Below, in pieces: positions 1 through 8,800 of a stretch of DNA of 13,799 nucleotides (position 1 is its first letter; the number at the start of each line of letters is the position of its first letter). This DNA comes from an uncultured Chitinophagaceae bacterium. Its GTDB lineage: Bacteria; Bacteroidota; Bacteroidia; Chitinophagales; Chitinophagaceae. The position numbers and the translations under genes are program-made. Where the stretch lies: positions 1 through 13,799 of the forward strand of contig CAMPGG010000058.1 of NCBI GenBank assembly GCA_946885335.1. The letters are read 5' to 3'. The notes beneath the pieces are model-generated. The model was not told where the DNA came from and did no database searches. It saw only the letters and a program-made list of their open reading frames with translations.

Positions 1-202
1 AAATATAAAGATAACTTAAGGTTTATAACCAAAGCAATGACCGAAAAAAGGCTATGTATGCGTGGGAGATTGCAATAAAATTGCAGATTCGTTCTACCAA
101 TAATTACTTATTGAAAAAACAGTAAAAATTTTATGGATGTTTGCAGATTTTTATATCCACCAGGAAATGTATGTCCCTTATGATGATTTTTAAAAGATCT
201 TT
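1..202. other. Non-coding left edge, no supported gene
   Basis: No convincing coding region is seen. On the plus strand, frame 1 is open from the window edge to a TAA at 76-78, so the tail of a gene entering from the left cannot be excluded, but the 25 codons show nothing recognisable. There is a short inverted repeat TGCAAT-AAA-ATTGCA at 71-85, and the 9-mer TTGCAGATT occurs twice, exactly 60 bases apart (81-89 and 141-149). A 12-base palindrome AAAAGATCTTTT (192-203) runs into the stop codon of the protease gene. None of these has the GC-rich stem plus T-run of an intrinsic terminator. Confidence 0.5.
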
Positions 203-1444
203 TTACTGCTTCACAAATTTTTGCACCATTCTTCCACCCTCTTTCTCTGCTTTTACAAAATACAATCCAGGTTGCAATTGATGAATATCGATGTTCATGG
301 TTTTGGCCTGTATCATTTTACGGATCAATACCTGCCCATGCATGTTGATCACCTGTAACTCCTTGCCAATCCAGCGTGCATCATATTCCAGATCAATAGT
401 TATACTGCTGCTTGCAGGATTAGGGAATAATTTTACCTGCAACTTATTGGGTTGTGTTTCTTCAACAGGAATTTCTTCTATCCATGGTTCCCCTAATGCA
501 TGGGAAGCCAATAATGAATGCCTGAAACCACCTGGCGAAACTAAGCTGCGCATTCTTTCCTTTTGTCCTTGTGTGAAGAGGTACATGCAGGCATCGTTCG
601 TAAAATCCATATAATTCATATACATATCCCCGTTAGCCGGTCCACAAGTAACCCGAACACCAGTGGGGCAACCGGATGTAAAGGCTCTTTGTTGTGGTGT
701 ATCATCTACCATATCATCACCACAATAAGCATCACCCCAGATGTGTTTCAATCCCAGCCAATGTCCAACTTCATGTACCGCCGTGCGACCCAGATTAAAT
801 GGTGCAGATGTATTGATTGTTCCAAAAGCTTTGGTGGCTATAACTACGCCATCTTTTTCAGCCTTATCCCCTATCACAGATGCATAGCCTAAAAGATTAC
901 TGAGATTTCCAACCCAGATATTTAAATAAGAACCTGCATCCCAGGCATTGCTGCCCGCAGTTTCCGAAAATTTAATATCATCATTCATCGCCCAGGAAGT
1001 AACGGGTGTATATTTTCTTACAACACCTGAAGTTGCCCGGCCTTTCGGATCTACCTTAGCTAATTCAAATTCTATTTGTATATCGGCGGCATATGCTGCA
1101 AACCGTTCTGGTATGTTTATAATATCCGCATTCTTTTTCCTGAAATCCCGGTTCAATGCATCTATCTGGGATTGGATCTGCTCCATACTGATATTTTCAT
1201 TGCTTTTATTATAAAGCACATGAACAACCACCGGGATCTTTATCACGGTTTCATTTGTTACCCTATAGTTTGAAATAGAAGATGGCAGGTTGAGAGAATG
1301 ATTCATAGCCGCCAGCATTTTTTGCTTCAGTGAAGGATCGGCCAATAATTGTTGCTGCTCATATTCTGCGGTGCGGCAATCCCTTTGTGCCCATACACCA
1401 CTGTATATAAAAAGGAATACTAATCCTGTTGCAAAAGTTTTCAT
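203..1444 (-). CDS. Secreted M43-family zinc metalloprotease with T9SS sorting domain
   Basis: This is a predicted extracellular or cell-surface zinc endopeptidase of 413 residues, of the M43 (cytophagalysin/pappalysin-like) family. Residues 1-19 are a signal peptide with likely cleavage between A19 and Q20. Residues 20-70 look like a propeptide. The catalytic motif HEVGHWLGLKH lies at 224-234 (zinc ligands H224, H228, H234; catalytic E225), and a Met-turn NYMDF at 277-281 contains M279. The last 75 residues begin LFPNPASSS (339-347) and carry GLYFVK and QKFVKQ, the pattern of a type A Por/T9SS C-terminal sorting domain, which is normally removed on export. Known for the family: a metzincin fold and cleavage of protein substrates. 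The actual substrate cannot be read from sequence. The gene stands alone, divergent from the cyclotransferase gene. The start is an ATG followed directly by the signal peptide. Confidence 0.93.
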   Translation of the reverse strand: MKTFATGLVFLFIYSGVWAQRDCRTAEYEQQQLLADPSLKQKMLAAMNHSLNLPSSISNYRVTNETVIKIPVVVHVLYNKSNENISMEQIQSQIDALNRDFRKKNADIINIPERFAAYAADIQIEFELAKVDPKGRATSGVVRKYTPVTSWAMNDDIKFSETAGSNAWDAGSYLNIWVGNLSNLLGYASVIGDKAEKDGVVIATKAFGTINTSAPFNLGRTAVHEVGHWLGLKHIWGDAYCGDDMVDDTPQQRAFTSGCPTGVRVTCGPANGDMYMNYMDFTNDACMYLFTQGQKERMRSLVSPGGFRHSLLASHALGEPWIEEIPVEETQPNKLQVKLFPNPASSSITIDLEYDARWIGKELQVINMHGQVLIRKMIQAKTMNIDIHQLQPGLYFVKAEKEGGRMVQKFVKQ

Positions 1445-1448
1445 CTAA

Positions 1449-1463
1449 AAAACGGATCGTTTT
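1449..1463 (-). promoter_or_regulatory. Inverted repeat abutting the protease start codon
   Basis: AAAACG-GAT-CGTTTT is a perfect 6-base-arm inverted repeat with a 3-base spacer. It ends 4 bases before the protease ATG (1444-1442), so in the mRNA it would fold over the ribosome entry site, or in DNA it could serve as a small operator. Its position is seen directly; any regulatory role is inference. AT-rich short repeats also occur by chance. Confidence 0.3.
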
Positions 1464-1676
1464 ACTGCATGCAACTGAATACCAGCTCATGAGCATTCAA
1501 ACGATATTGGAAAAATTGCATAGGGATCTTGAATCGAAACGGCTATTTCGGGGATGTGTTGGAGTTCTGCCGGCTTTAAAAGGAAATTTGGAAAGAGGGT
1601 ATTGGTCGTAAATATAATAGCCAACTTCCAGTAATGCAAGTTTTTACAGGAGAAAATGGCCAGATTTACCTTTAAC

Positions 1677-1706
1677 ATGATTTACAATAGCCAACCCTTA
1701 TTTTTG
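1677..1706 (+). promoter_or_regulatory. Promoter-like site for the cyclotransferase gene
   Basis: TATTTTTG at 1699-1706 matches the Bacteroidota -7 consensus TAnnTTTG exactly. Nineteen bases upstream is ATG at 1677-1679, one mismatch from the -33 TTG. Transcription would begin about 6-8 bases after the box, leaving a very short leader before the ATG at 1727. The rest of the 1445-1726 spacer holds no gene I can support; a 60-codon plus-strand reading at 1429-1611 overlaps the protease start and resembles nothing known. Confidence 0.55.
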
Positions 1707-1726
1707 CCTGACCGAATTTTTTATAT

Positions 1727-2536
1727 ATGAATAGAAAAGTTATTGCTGCTGTTGGCATTTTGTTGATCCTTTTAGTATTTGTCATTTTTAAATTCCGTAA
1801 TGGTAACGATGATATCGATACAATTGACAATCCTGTTCCCGATGTTGCTTCCATAGGATTTTCTATCATTAAATCATATCCTCATAATCCTAAATCATTT
1901 ACACAGGGGTTAATGATCTATAATGGTGAATTATATGAAGGAACCGGAATGAATAATGAAAGCCGGCTGATGAAAGTGGATCTGCAAACCGGTGAAATCT
2001 TAAAAGAAGTAAAGCTTGACTCTGTTTATTTTGGCGAAGGAATCACGATCTTAAATGACACGATTTACCAACTTACCTGGCAAAATAAAAAGGTGTTTGT
2101 GTATGATATGGATTTTAAAAAGATCAATGAATTTGACCTGCCCACAGAAGGTTGGGGCTTAACCAGTGATGGTAAAAATATGATCGTGAGTGATGGCAGT
2201 AACAATCTCTATTATTATAATCCCACGAATTTTTCATTAGTAGAAACCAAAGCTATCAGCGAAGCTGGTTCTCCTGCATTCAATTTGAATGAGCTGGAAT
2301 ATATCAACGGTTATATTTATGCTAATAAATGGCAATACCCCTATATTTTAAAAATTGACCCTGCACAATCGACTGTGGTCGGCAAGATCGACCTGACAGA
2401 TATTTCCAAAAGAATCCGGTCCCAAAGTCCGGGTGCCGAATTTCTGAATGGTATTGCATATGATTCTACAAACAATAAAATGTATGTAACCGGGAAATAC
2501 TGGCCTACCCTTTTTGAAATTCAAATGGCCCAATAA
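1727..2536 (+). CDS. Glutaminyl-peptide cyclotransferase (plant-type), membrane-anchored
   Basis: This enzyme converts N-terminal Gln of peptides and proteins to pyroglutamate with release of ammonia. At 269 residues it matches the beta-propeller (papaya-type, PF05096) glutamine cyclotransferase family over its whole length. Family blocks visible are FTQGL (58-62), YEGTG (70-74), GEGIT (103-107), EGWGLTSDG (141-149), NELEYINGYIYANKW (188-202), LNGIAYD (240-246) and TGKYWPTLFE (255-264). Residues 4-22 form a hydrophobic segment followed by RNGNDD, with no lipobox, so it is probably an uncleaved signal anchor placing the catalytic domain in the periplasm. That location suits a role on exported proteins just after signal peptidase cleavage. 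It stands as a single gene. Its stop codon touches the stop codon of the convergent methyltransferase gene with no bases between. Confidence 0.93.
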   Translation: MNRKVIAAVGILLILLVFVIFKFRNGNDDIDTIDNPVPDVASIGFSIIKSYPHNPKSFTQGLMIYNGELYEGTGMNNESRLMKVDLQTGEILKEVKLDSVYFGEGITILNDTIYQLTWQNKKVFVYDMDFKKINEFDLPTEGWGLTSDGKNMIVSDGSNNLYYYNPTNFSLVETKAISEAGSPAFNLNELEYINGYIYANKWQYPYILKIDPAQSTVVGKIDLTDISKRIRSQSPGAEFLNGIAYDSTNNKMYVTGKYWPTLFEIQMAQ

Positions 2537-3433
2537 TTATTTGTGAATGATATAAGTAACGGAACTGCAGTTACGCGATTCCGTTAGTGCATCTGCATTT
2601 GATCTTAAACCGTTAATAATGGCAGAAGCCCAATTTGTTTTTCCGTTTTTGTATTTACTGCTAAGCAGGCTGATATAAAAACTATCATACCACATGGGTT
2701 TATAGTTTTGTATAATCATGCCATGTTTCTCTACTAATTTTTTCATTGCAACAGGAGAAAAATGATACAAGTGCCGGGGAACATCATATGCGGCCCAGTA
2801 TTCTCCATAAATTTTTGCATCTTTTGATGTGTAATTAGGAACGGCAATGATCAAAACGCCATCTGGTTTTAATAATTCGCGGAACCTTTTCATGTAATCA
2901 TGCAAGTCATGCACGTGTTCCAGCACATGCCATAATACGATTGCATCAAATGATCCGGGAATTAATGTATACAGATCTTCAACCGGATGCAAAGACAGCT
3001 GGTAAAATTCCATGGCATTTTGCCTGGCTTTTTCATCGGGCTCCAACCCAATGACATCCCAACCCCTGTTTTTCATTTCTGATGCAAAAGCACCGGTGCC
3101 GCTGCCTATTTCAAGCAGTTTTCCCTGCTTTTTCTTACTGTAAGTTTGAACCCATGAAGCTTTTTGTTTTAACGTGATCTGACGTACGTTTTTATACATC
3201 TTGTTGATCAAACCTTTTGAGGTATCGGTATGTGAAATGTAATCTTCCGATGCATAATATGCTGACATAGAATTTTTGGCAGGAACATCCTGTGTAAATC
3301 TCAATGAACAGGTAGCACATTCCATGATGCTGAAAATTTCCTCGCTCACAGTGAAATCCTTTACCGATAATACCTGTTGAAAGTGTGTGCTATCACAAAC
3401 CGGGCAGGTTGTATAATGAATAAGTTGTGCCAT
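2537..3433 (-). CDS. Class I SAM-dependent methyltransferase with N-terminal Cys4 knuckle
   Basis: This is a predicted S-adenosylmethionine-dependent methyltransferase of 298 residues, substrate unknown. The start is taken at the ATG at 3433; the longer reading adds four residues from a TTG. Residues 10-42 carry CPVC and CATC pairs, which suggests a small zinc-binding knuckle. The Rossmann core has motif I LEIGSGTGAF (108-116 region), an acidic residue after strand 2 in GLEPDEKA, the post-motif LWHVLEHVHD (167-176) and DVPRHLYHF (217-225), as in the Methyltransf_23 group. The rest of the chain continues as the usual helical tail. No signal peptide or membrane segment is seen, so it is cytosolic. 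It is the last gene of the minus-strand cluster, 30 bases after the HU-type gene, and is probably co-transcribed. Related proteins in Bacteroidota often sit near surface-polysaccharide or lipid genes, but nothing here fixes the substrate. Confidence 0.85.
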   Translation of the reverse strand: MAQLIHYTTCPVCDSTHFQQVLSVKDFTVSEEIFSIMECATCSLRFTQDVPAKNSMSAYYASEDYISHTDTSKGLINKMYKNVRQITLKQKASWVQTYSKKKQGKLLEIGSGTGAFASEMKNRGWDVIGLEPDEKARQNAMEFYQLSLHPVEDLYTLIPGSFDAIVLWHVLEHVHDLHDYMKRFRELLKPDGVLIIAVPNYTSKDAKIYGEYWAAYDVPRHLYHFSPVAMKKLVEKHGMIIQNYKPMWYDSFYISLLSSKYKNGKTNWASAIINGLRSNADALTESRNCSSVTYIIHK

Positions 3434-3463
3434 AAAAGGGCACAAAGAAACTAAAAAAGCTTG

Positions 3464-4111
3464 TTATTGAATTTGTTTATGCAAAGGAGCTGGTTGTTCC
3501 ACCTCTATATTTTGTTGCAAGCCGGTTGAACCGATCTTAAATCCCCTGCTGGAGAAATACCAGGCGGTCAATAAAAAAGCAAGAATGATGAGGATCAATG
3601 GTAGCAACCACCAGTTTCTTTTACGGGGAGCATCTTCGGTAAAAAGCATTTCTGTCATTTGTGCCGATGTCCGGTAATCTTCTCCTACCCTTACCTGGTG
3701 GGCCGCATTTTCCCTGATCACTTTTTCAGCACCAACAGGTTTTTCATATACAACATGTATTGGCTGGGGTTCAAATTTTACCATGCCATCCTGGCCCTGT
3801 TGAAAAATGCCTACGCCATGCCAGTTCACTTTATTACCCGATTGAATTTGATTCTTCAGATCGAAACCAAATTCATTTACTTTTTTAATGGCATCAATTT
3901 CAGAGCAATTAAAAACGTAGGACAGCCAGTTAAATAATTTTTTAGAAGGAGCTTCTTTTAAATGATCGAAAGAAAATGAATATTCCGGCGGATAAAATGA
4001 TTTACTGCCAAAATCATCAACGGCAGGTTTACGTACCAGGTTCAATGTACCCAGGCCTGGCAGGTTCAGTGAATGATGCTGAATGAGAAACTGGTAAAGC
4101 AATTCGTTCAT
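3464..4111 (-). CDS. HU-CCDC81-type single-pass membrane protein without SPOR domain
   Basis: This 215-residue protein resembles the Bacteroidota proteins with paired CCDC81-like prokaryotic HU domains. The N-terminus has the typical opening LLYQFLIQHHSLNLPGLGTL (4-23), and a second HU-like segment follows at about 56-123, including VNWHGVGIF (95-103). A basic stretch RKR (163-165) precedes one hydrophobic helix at 167-186. By the positive-inside rule the HU part should be cytoplasmic and the C-terminus periplasmic. Family members usually continue with a periplasmic SPOR domain that binds denuded peptidoglycan. Here only about 29 polar residues follow the helix before the stop, and the next gene begins 30 bases on, so no SPOR domain is encoded. 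The gene starts 3 bases after the barrel gene ends, strong evidence of co-transcription. Family assignment is by recall of the motif; function is unknown. Confidence 0.75.
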   Translation of the reverse strand: MNELLYQFLIQHHSLNLPGLGTLNLVRKPAVDDFGSKSFYPPEYSFSFDHLKEAPSKKLFNWLSYVFNCSEIDAIKKVNEFGFDLKNQIQSGNKVNWHGVGIFQQGQDGMVKFEPQPIHVVYEKPVGAEKVIRENAAHQVRVGEDYRTSAQMTEMLFTEDAPRKRNWWLLPLILIILAFLLTAWYFSSRGFKIGSTGLQQNIEVEQPAPLHKQIQ

Positions 4112-4114
4112 AAC

Positions 4115-5755
4115 CTAGTTGGGTTGATTGAACGAAAATACGATTCCACCGGCAAAATTAAATCCATAAACAGGATATTGATTCCAGCGCTGGTATTCTT
4201 TATTCAAAACATTATTGAATTGCGTCCACAAACTAAGGTTTGGTAAAATTTTAAATTCAAGTCCCGCATTCAGGTCAATGGCACCTTTCAATCTTTCTGC
4301 ACTGCCATCTTTTTCCATATAAAAAGCTCCCTGCCACGCAAACAGGTCAGAGGTTACCCAAAGATCTTTCAACACCTGGATGCGCATGGCAGCCTTTAAT
4401 TCTAATGGTATCAAACCCCATGCTTTTTCCTGTTCTTTAAATTTGCTGAACTGATTTAAGGTTAAACCGGTTACCAGTGAAAATTTTTCCTGCACATTAT
4501 AACCCAGTTCGCCACCAAAATGCAAAACATTTATTTCCGGTTCATTTACAACCACAAAAGATTTTCCATCACCGGCAGCGGAGGTATCATTGAAATATAA
4601 TGGCTGATTATTTAATTTGTTGAAACCTACTTTGGCGTTATAGGTAAAATGATCACCCACTGATCCTTTGAAGCCAGCAAAACGTTCTTCTATCCAGGTA
4701 TTATTAAATGAAGTGGGCACCCAGATCCACGGATTATAATTAGCTAAATACTGGTAATTTGTTTTGCGCACATAACCTGTCCATCCTGCCTGGAAAGTGA
4801 AGCGGTCATCACCCGAACCAAATTCCGCCAGGATATTTGGAAACAATTTAAATTTTCCGTTATCCCAGGAAGGCCGGATACCAGCCTGAATATTAAAGGC
4901 AGGCCTTTTAAAGAACACCGATGGTGAAAAATAATAGGTGGTATTGTTAATCGCTGTTTTATTATTTGGAGAGAAACGAGTCAAATCAAATGTCAATCCC
5001 AGACCGGCAGAGAAACCTTCACCAATGGTTTTTTGCAAAGGAAGATCAATGACCGTATTACTCTCACTGTTTTTAAGATTATCAGAAAAAACATCAATTG
5101 AAATCCTGGGTTGATAAGAAAGTCCAAACTCTGTAAGGTTAATATTTCTCAATGACACTTCACCTGAAAATGTTTGAAATTTTTGCAATAAAGAATCGTC
5201 ATCAAATGTGAGTGTTTCAGGAACATAACCATATTTATAGGTCTTGAAACTATTCATTCCTAAACCCGCATTCCATTCCAGGTTATTACCTGTTTGATAA
5301 AATCCTTTCAAATTCACTTTAGTATTGCTGAAGTCCTGGAAATCCCTGTTACCCTGGCTGGAAACATGTTTAGCAAAAATATTCAGACCCGCTGTGCTGC
5401 CATCACCCAAACTAATACCAGCTTGTAAAAAAGGTGTTTTTAAACTTCCGAAACCTGCTTTTATATAATTACTGTTTGCCCAGGTGCCAGCCGTATCAAC
5501 CGACAATGCCAGCGCCTGTAATGAACCGGGTTGATAATTGAATAATAAATTCTGGTTAGGGATGGAATATTGAAGCGTTGGCCGGGTGGTATCCGTTGCC
5601 GGCGGACCTGCATTAAAATTGATCTTGGCCGCCTCTTTTAATACCGGTTTGAAAGTGGATGTAACTTCCACCATTTTTTTCTTCGTAGTATCCTGACCTA
5701 TTACTGCCGCGGTAAATAAAAGAAGAGGTGCGACGGCTAGAATATATTTTTTCAT
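4115..5755 (-). CDS. Outer-membrane beta-barrel protein, TonB-receptor-like, no plug
   Basis: This is a predicted 546-residue outer-membrane protein of unknown function. Residues 1-20 are a signal peptide (cleavage likely G20/Q21). A short region at about 28-70 follows, including EVTSTFKPVLKEAAKINF (30-47) and a Pro/Thr-rich linker. From about 95 on the sequence alternates aromatic and polar residues in strand-length blocks separated by loops, typical of an outer-membrane barrel. The C-terminal part, NNVLNKEYQRW followed by YPVYGFNFAGGIVFSF, resembles the final strands of TonB-dependent receptors. Full-length receptors are commonly 700-1000 residues with a plug of roughly 130-150 residues; only about 75 lie between signal peptide and barrel here, too few for a plug. 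The gene sits 68 bases after the TPR gene and 3 bases before the HU-type gene. A channel or structural role with the TPR partner is inference. Confidence 0.8.
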   Translation of the reverse strand: MKKYILAVAPLLLFTAAVIGQDTTKKKMVEVTSTFKPVLKEAAKINFNAGPPATDTTRPTLQYSIPNQNLLFNYQPGSLQALALSVDTAGTWANSNYIKAGFGSLKTPFLQAGISLGDGSTAGLNIFAKHVSSQGNRDFQDFSNTKVNLKGFYQTGNNLEWNAGLGMNSFKTYKYGYVPETLTFDDDSLLQKFQTFSGEVSLRNINLTEFGLSYQPRISIDVFSDNLKNSESNTVIDLPLQKTIGEGFSAGLGLTFDLTRFSPNNKTAINNTTYYFSPSVFFKRPAFNIQAGIRPSWDNGKFKLFPNILAEFGSGDDRFTFQAGWTGYVRKTNYQYLANYNPWIWVPTSFNNTWIEERFAGFKGSVGDHFTYNAKVGFNKLNNQPLYFNDTSAAGDGKSFVVVNEPEINVLHFGGELGYNVQEKFSLVTGLTLNQFSKFKEQEKAWGLIPLELKAAMRIQVLKDLWVTSDLFAWQGAFYMEKDGSAERLKGAIDLNAGLEFKILPNLSLWTQFNNVLNKEYQRWNQYPVYGFNFAGGIVFSFNQPN

Positions 5756-5823
5756 ATAAATGAATGTTCTTTAGGAATGATCTGAGCTTATTATTTTCGT
5801 TTACACATTAACGGTAATTTGTC

Positions 5824-8800
5824 TTACCCGCTAACTTTACTGTCTTTTGATTCTGCTTCTATAACCATATTGAGTTTGGTTTGAGCTTCTTGTTTTAATT
5901 CAGCATTGATTGTATTTTCCACAACACTTTGAAAAGTTGCTTTTGCATTGAAATAATCCTTTTGCTTATAAAATACATCACCCAATAGTATATATGATTT
6001 TGTCACCCAATAATCATAAGAGCCGGATTTATTGATGGTTTCGAATGCTGCCTTTTCAGCTTCTGCCAGTTTATCTACCTGCAGCCAGCTATTGGCAATT
6101 TCGTAACGTGCTTCCGCAGCCAATGCTGCCTTGTTCAATGAAACCACTGTTTTATAATGGGTGATGGCCAGGTCATATACACCGTTCACCTGGTGAGATT
6201 TAGCGATTGCCATATTCGCCAGGGCCCTGTCGTCCGCACTGCTGCCTTTAGCTGCTGCAAGGTCTTTGGCATTCTCTAATGCCTGTGTCCATTTTTGTAA
6301 CTGGTACTGGCTTCGTAATAATCCGCGCATGGCTTCCAGCCTGTTTTCCTGGTTGTTGGTTGTATTCTTTAATTGCTGGTAAAAATCTTCTGCCTTATCA
6401 TAGTCCTTGAATTCAAAGAAGTAAGTGCGGGCACCAAGCAACAATGCATTCTCTGCATATTTGTTGGGTGATAAAGAAGCCACGTATTCATATCCTTTCA
6501 TCGCATTTTTCCAATCCTTGCGGCCATAATATATTTCGGCACTAAAATAATTTGCATCCAGGGCATATTTCCCCTGCGGAAATCTTTGCAGGTAATTATT
6601 AAAAGATGTCAGCGCCTCATTCAGATTACCATTTTCGTATTGCGTTTGTGCAGCCGTCCATGTTAATTCATCCTCTGCGCTTACACTTAAAGGTTTGCCT
6701 GCTTCCCGCATAAAATCAGCATACTCAGTAGGCTGGTTCTGATCAATGTAAATGGTTTCAATATTTTTCAAAGCATCCTGTGCTTCTTCTGAATTGGGAT
6801 ACTGGCTTACCAATTGTTTGTATTGCCCCAATGCTTCCGTATTATTATTCAGGTTGTAATAAACCAGCCCCAAACGCAACATAGCCCTGGGTTTCAGACT
6901 GGAGTTGCCGCTTGCTCTGATTACATTATTGAGATAAGGAATCGCATCCCTGAATCTTTCACTGGCCAGGTAAGAACTGGCAATTTCCATATTGGCATCC
7001 GCTACCAGGAATGAATTGGGAAACTTCCTGATCAGCGTGTTCATTAAATTAATTTTTTCAGTAGCGTTATTGATACCGGCGATCATCGCTTTTTGAAAAG
7101 TTGCATAATCTTCCGCCGGCCAGGAAAACCTGATCACATTATCATACATCGTTTTTGCACGATTGTAATCACGAGCCATGTAATAACAATCAGCGCTACG
7201 CACATATGCATCTTGTGTTACCGGGTCTGCATTCAATGTTGGATTTTTGATCACCTGCTCAAAGAATGAAAGAGCCGTTGAATAATTTTCTTTTCTGAAA
7301 TAACAATAACCCAAATTATACCGGGCATTGATGCTGTTTACTTCACCACTTGTTGGAGCACCTGCAGATAAATAATCATGGTAAAAACGAATGGCATCAT
7401 CGATCCTGTTTTGCCTGTATGCGATCTCTCCTTTCCAGAATTGCACAAATGGTAACACGGAACCATTATTGGGATCATTCAATGCCTTATCCAATAAAGC
7501 ATCCGCTTCGGGCAGCATACCATCATTCGCCAATTCCGTTGCCCTTCCGTACAATATACGTGGATACAAACGGCGGGTATTGGCTGATGGATTCTTTAAT
7601 TTTTCAATCATGCTGAGTGCATCCCGGTAATTGCTGGTATTGGCTAAAACAGCCACCATTAATTCTGTTGCTTCTGGTATATAAGTTGAGTTGGGATATT
7701 CATTGATAAAAGATTGCAACACATTCAATGCTTCATCCTGGTAGCCCAGTTCATAAGAAAGCTTTCCATAATTGAACCGGGAAATTTCTTTTTGCGAAAC
7801 ATTGCTGCTGTTAGATGCACTGAATAAAAATGCATTCCGGGCATTCGATTTTTGGTTGGTCTTTAAATAAGAATCACCCAATAAATACATAGAATGCTGG
7901 CTCAGTGAATCTTCATTTCCACTCAGTTGTTTAAAGCCTTCAATCGCTTTATTGTAATTATTGGCCGCATAATATGAATAAGAAAGTTCATAAAGATCTT
8001 CCCTGCTTACTTTTTTGGAACGGTTTACATAATCTTCCAGGTAAGGAAGTGCTTTGGCATATTCTTTTTTCTCGAAATAAGCATGACCCAATAATTGCTT
8101 TAATTCAAGATCATAATATTGCGCATTGCCACTTTTCATTTTTTGTTCAGCATAGGCAATGGCTTCATCTTTCTGACCTTGTACATAATATATCTGCGCT
8201 ATATAGTATGGAACAACCGCTAAATAATTTTCCTCGTTCTCCACTACTTTAAAACTTTGCAGTGCATCCGAATAATTACGGTCGCGGAAAGCGATAAACC
8301 CATAATAATAATTTGCGTCAATGTAATTCGGATCATCCGGCATTTGACGAATGGTATTGAAAAGCGGTTTGGCAGCGGCAAAATTCTGCATCGTAAAATA
8401 TGCATAACCCTGGTGAAAATTCATGTCCGCTATTTCGCGGTTACTTAAGTTGGCAATGTTTGCCTGCTCGTACAATTGAACGGCCTCTGTAAAATTTTCT
8501 TTGCGAAAATGATACTCCGCCAAATGAAAACTCATCATCTGTGTACGCGGATTATTCTTTTCAACTTCAATATATTCGGTTGCCATATTGGCCGCCCTGT
8601 CTTCATTTTGTTTTAATCCGCAAACCGTCAGGTAATATTGAATTTCCTGGTCAACGATGGGTTCATTGATGCGATGTGTTTCTTTTCTTTCCTGGTCCAA
8701 TTCTTTTAAAAGCGGGTAAGCCAGGCTATACTGCTCCTTTTGAAAATATTCTTTTGCCTGCTTATAAGTGTCCTGGGGATCGTTGTAAATACGGGTTTGT

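Noticed and set aside
1429..1611. A 60-codon plus-strand reading overlapping the protease start
   Set aside because: It overlaps the protease signal-peptide codons, has no recognisable domain and no ribosome site, and its composition looks like chance reading of a regulatory spacer.
6814..8448. Several plus-strand readings of 60-92 codons inside the TPR gene
   Set aside because: They lie antisense within a gene with strong repeat homology and show no domain or start signal; they are shadow readings.
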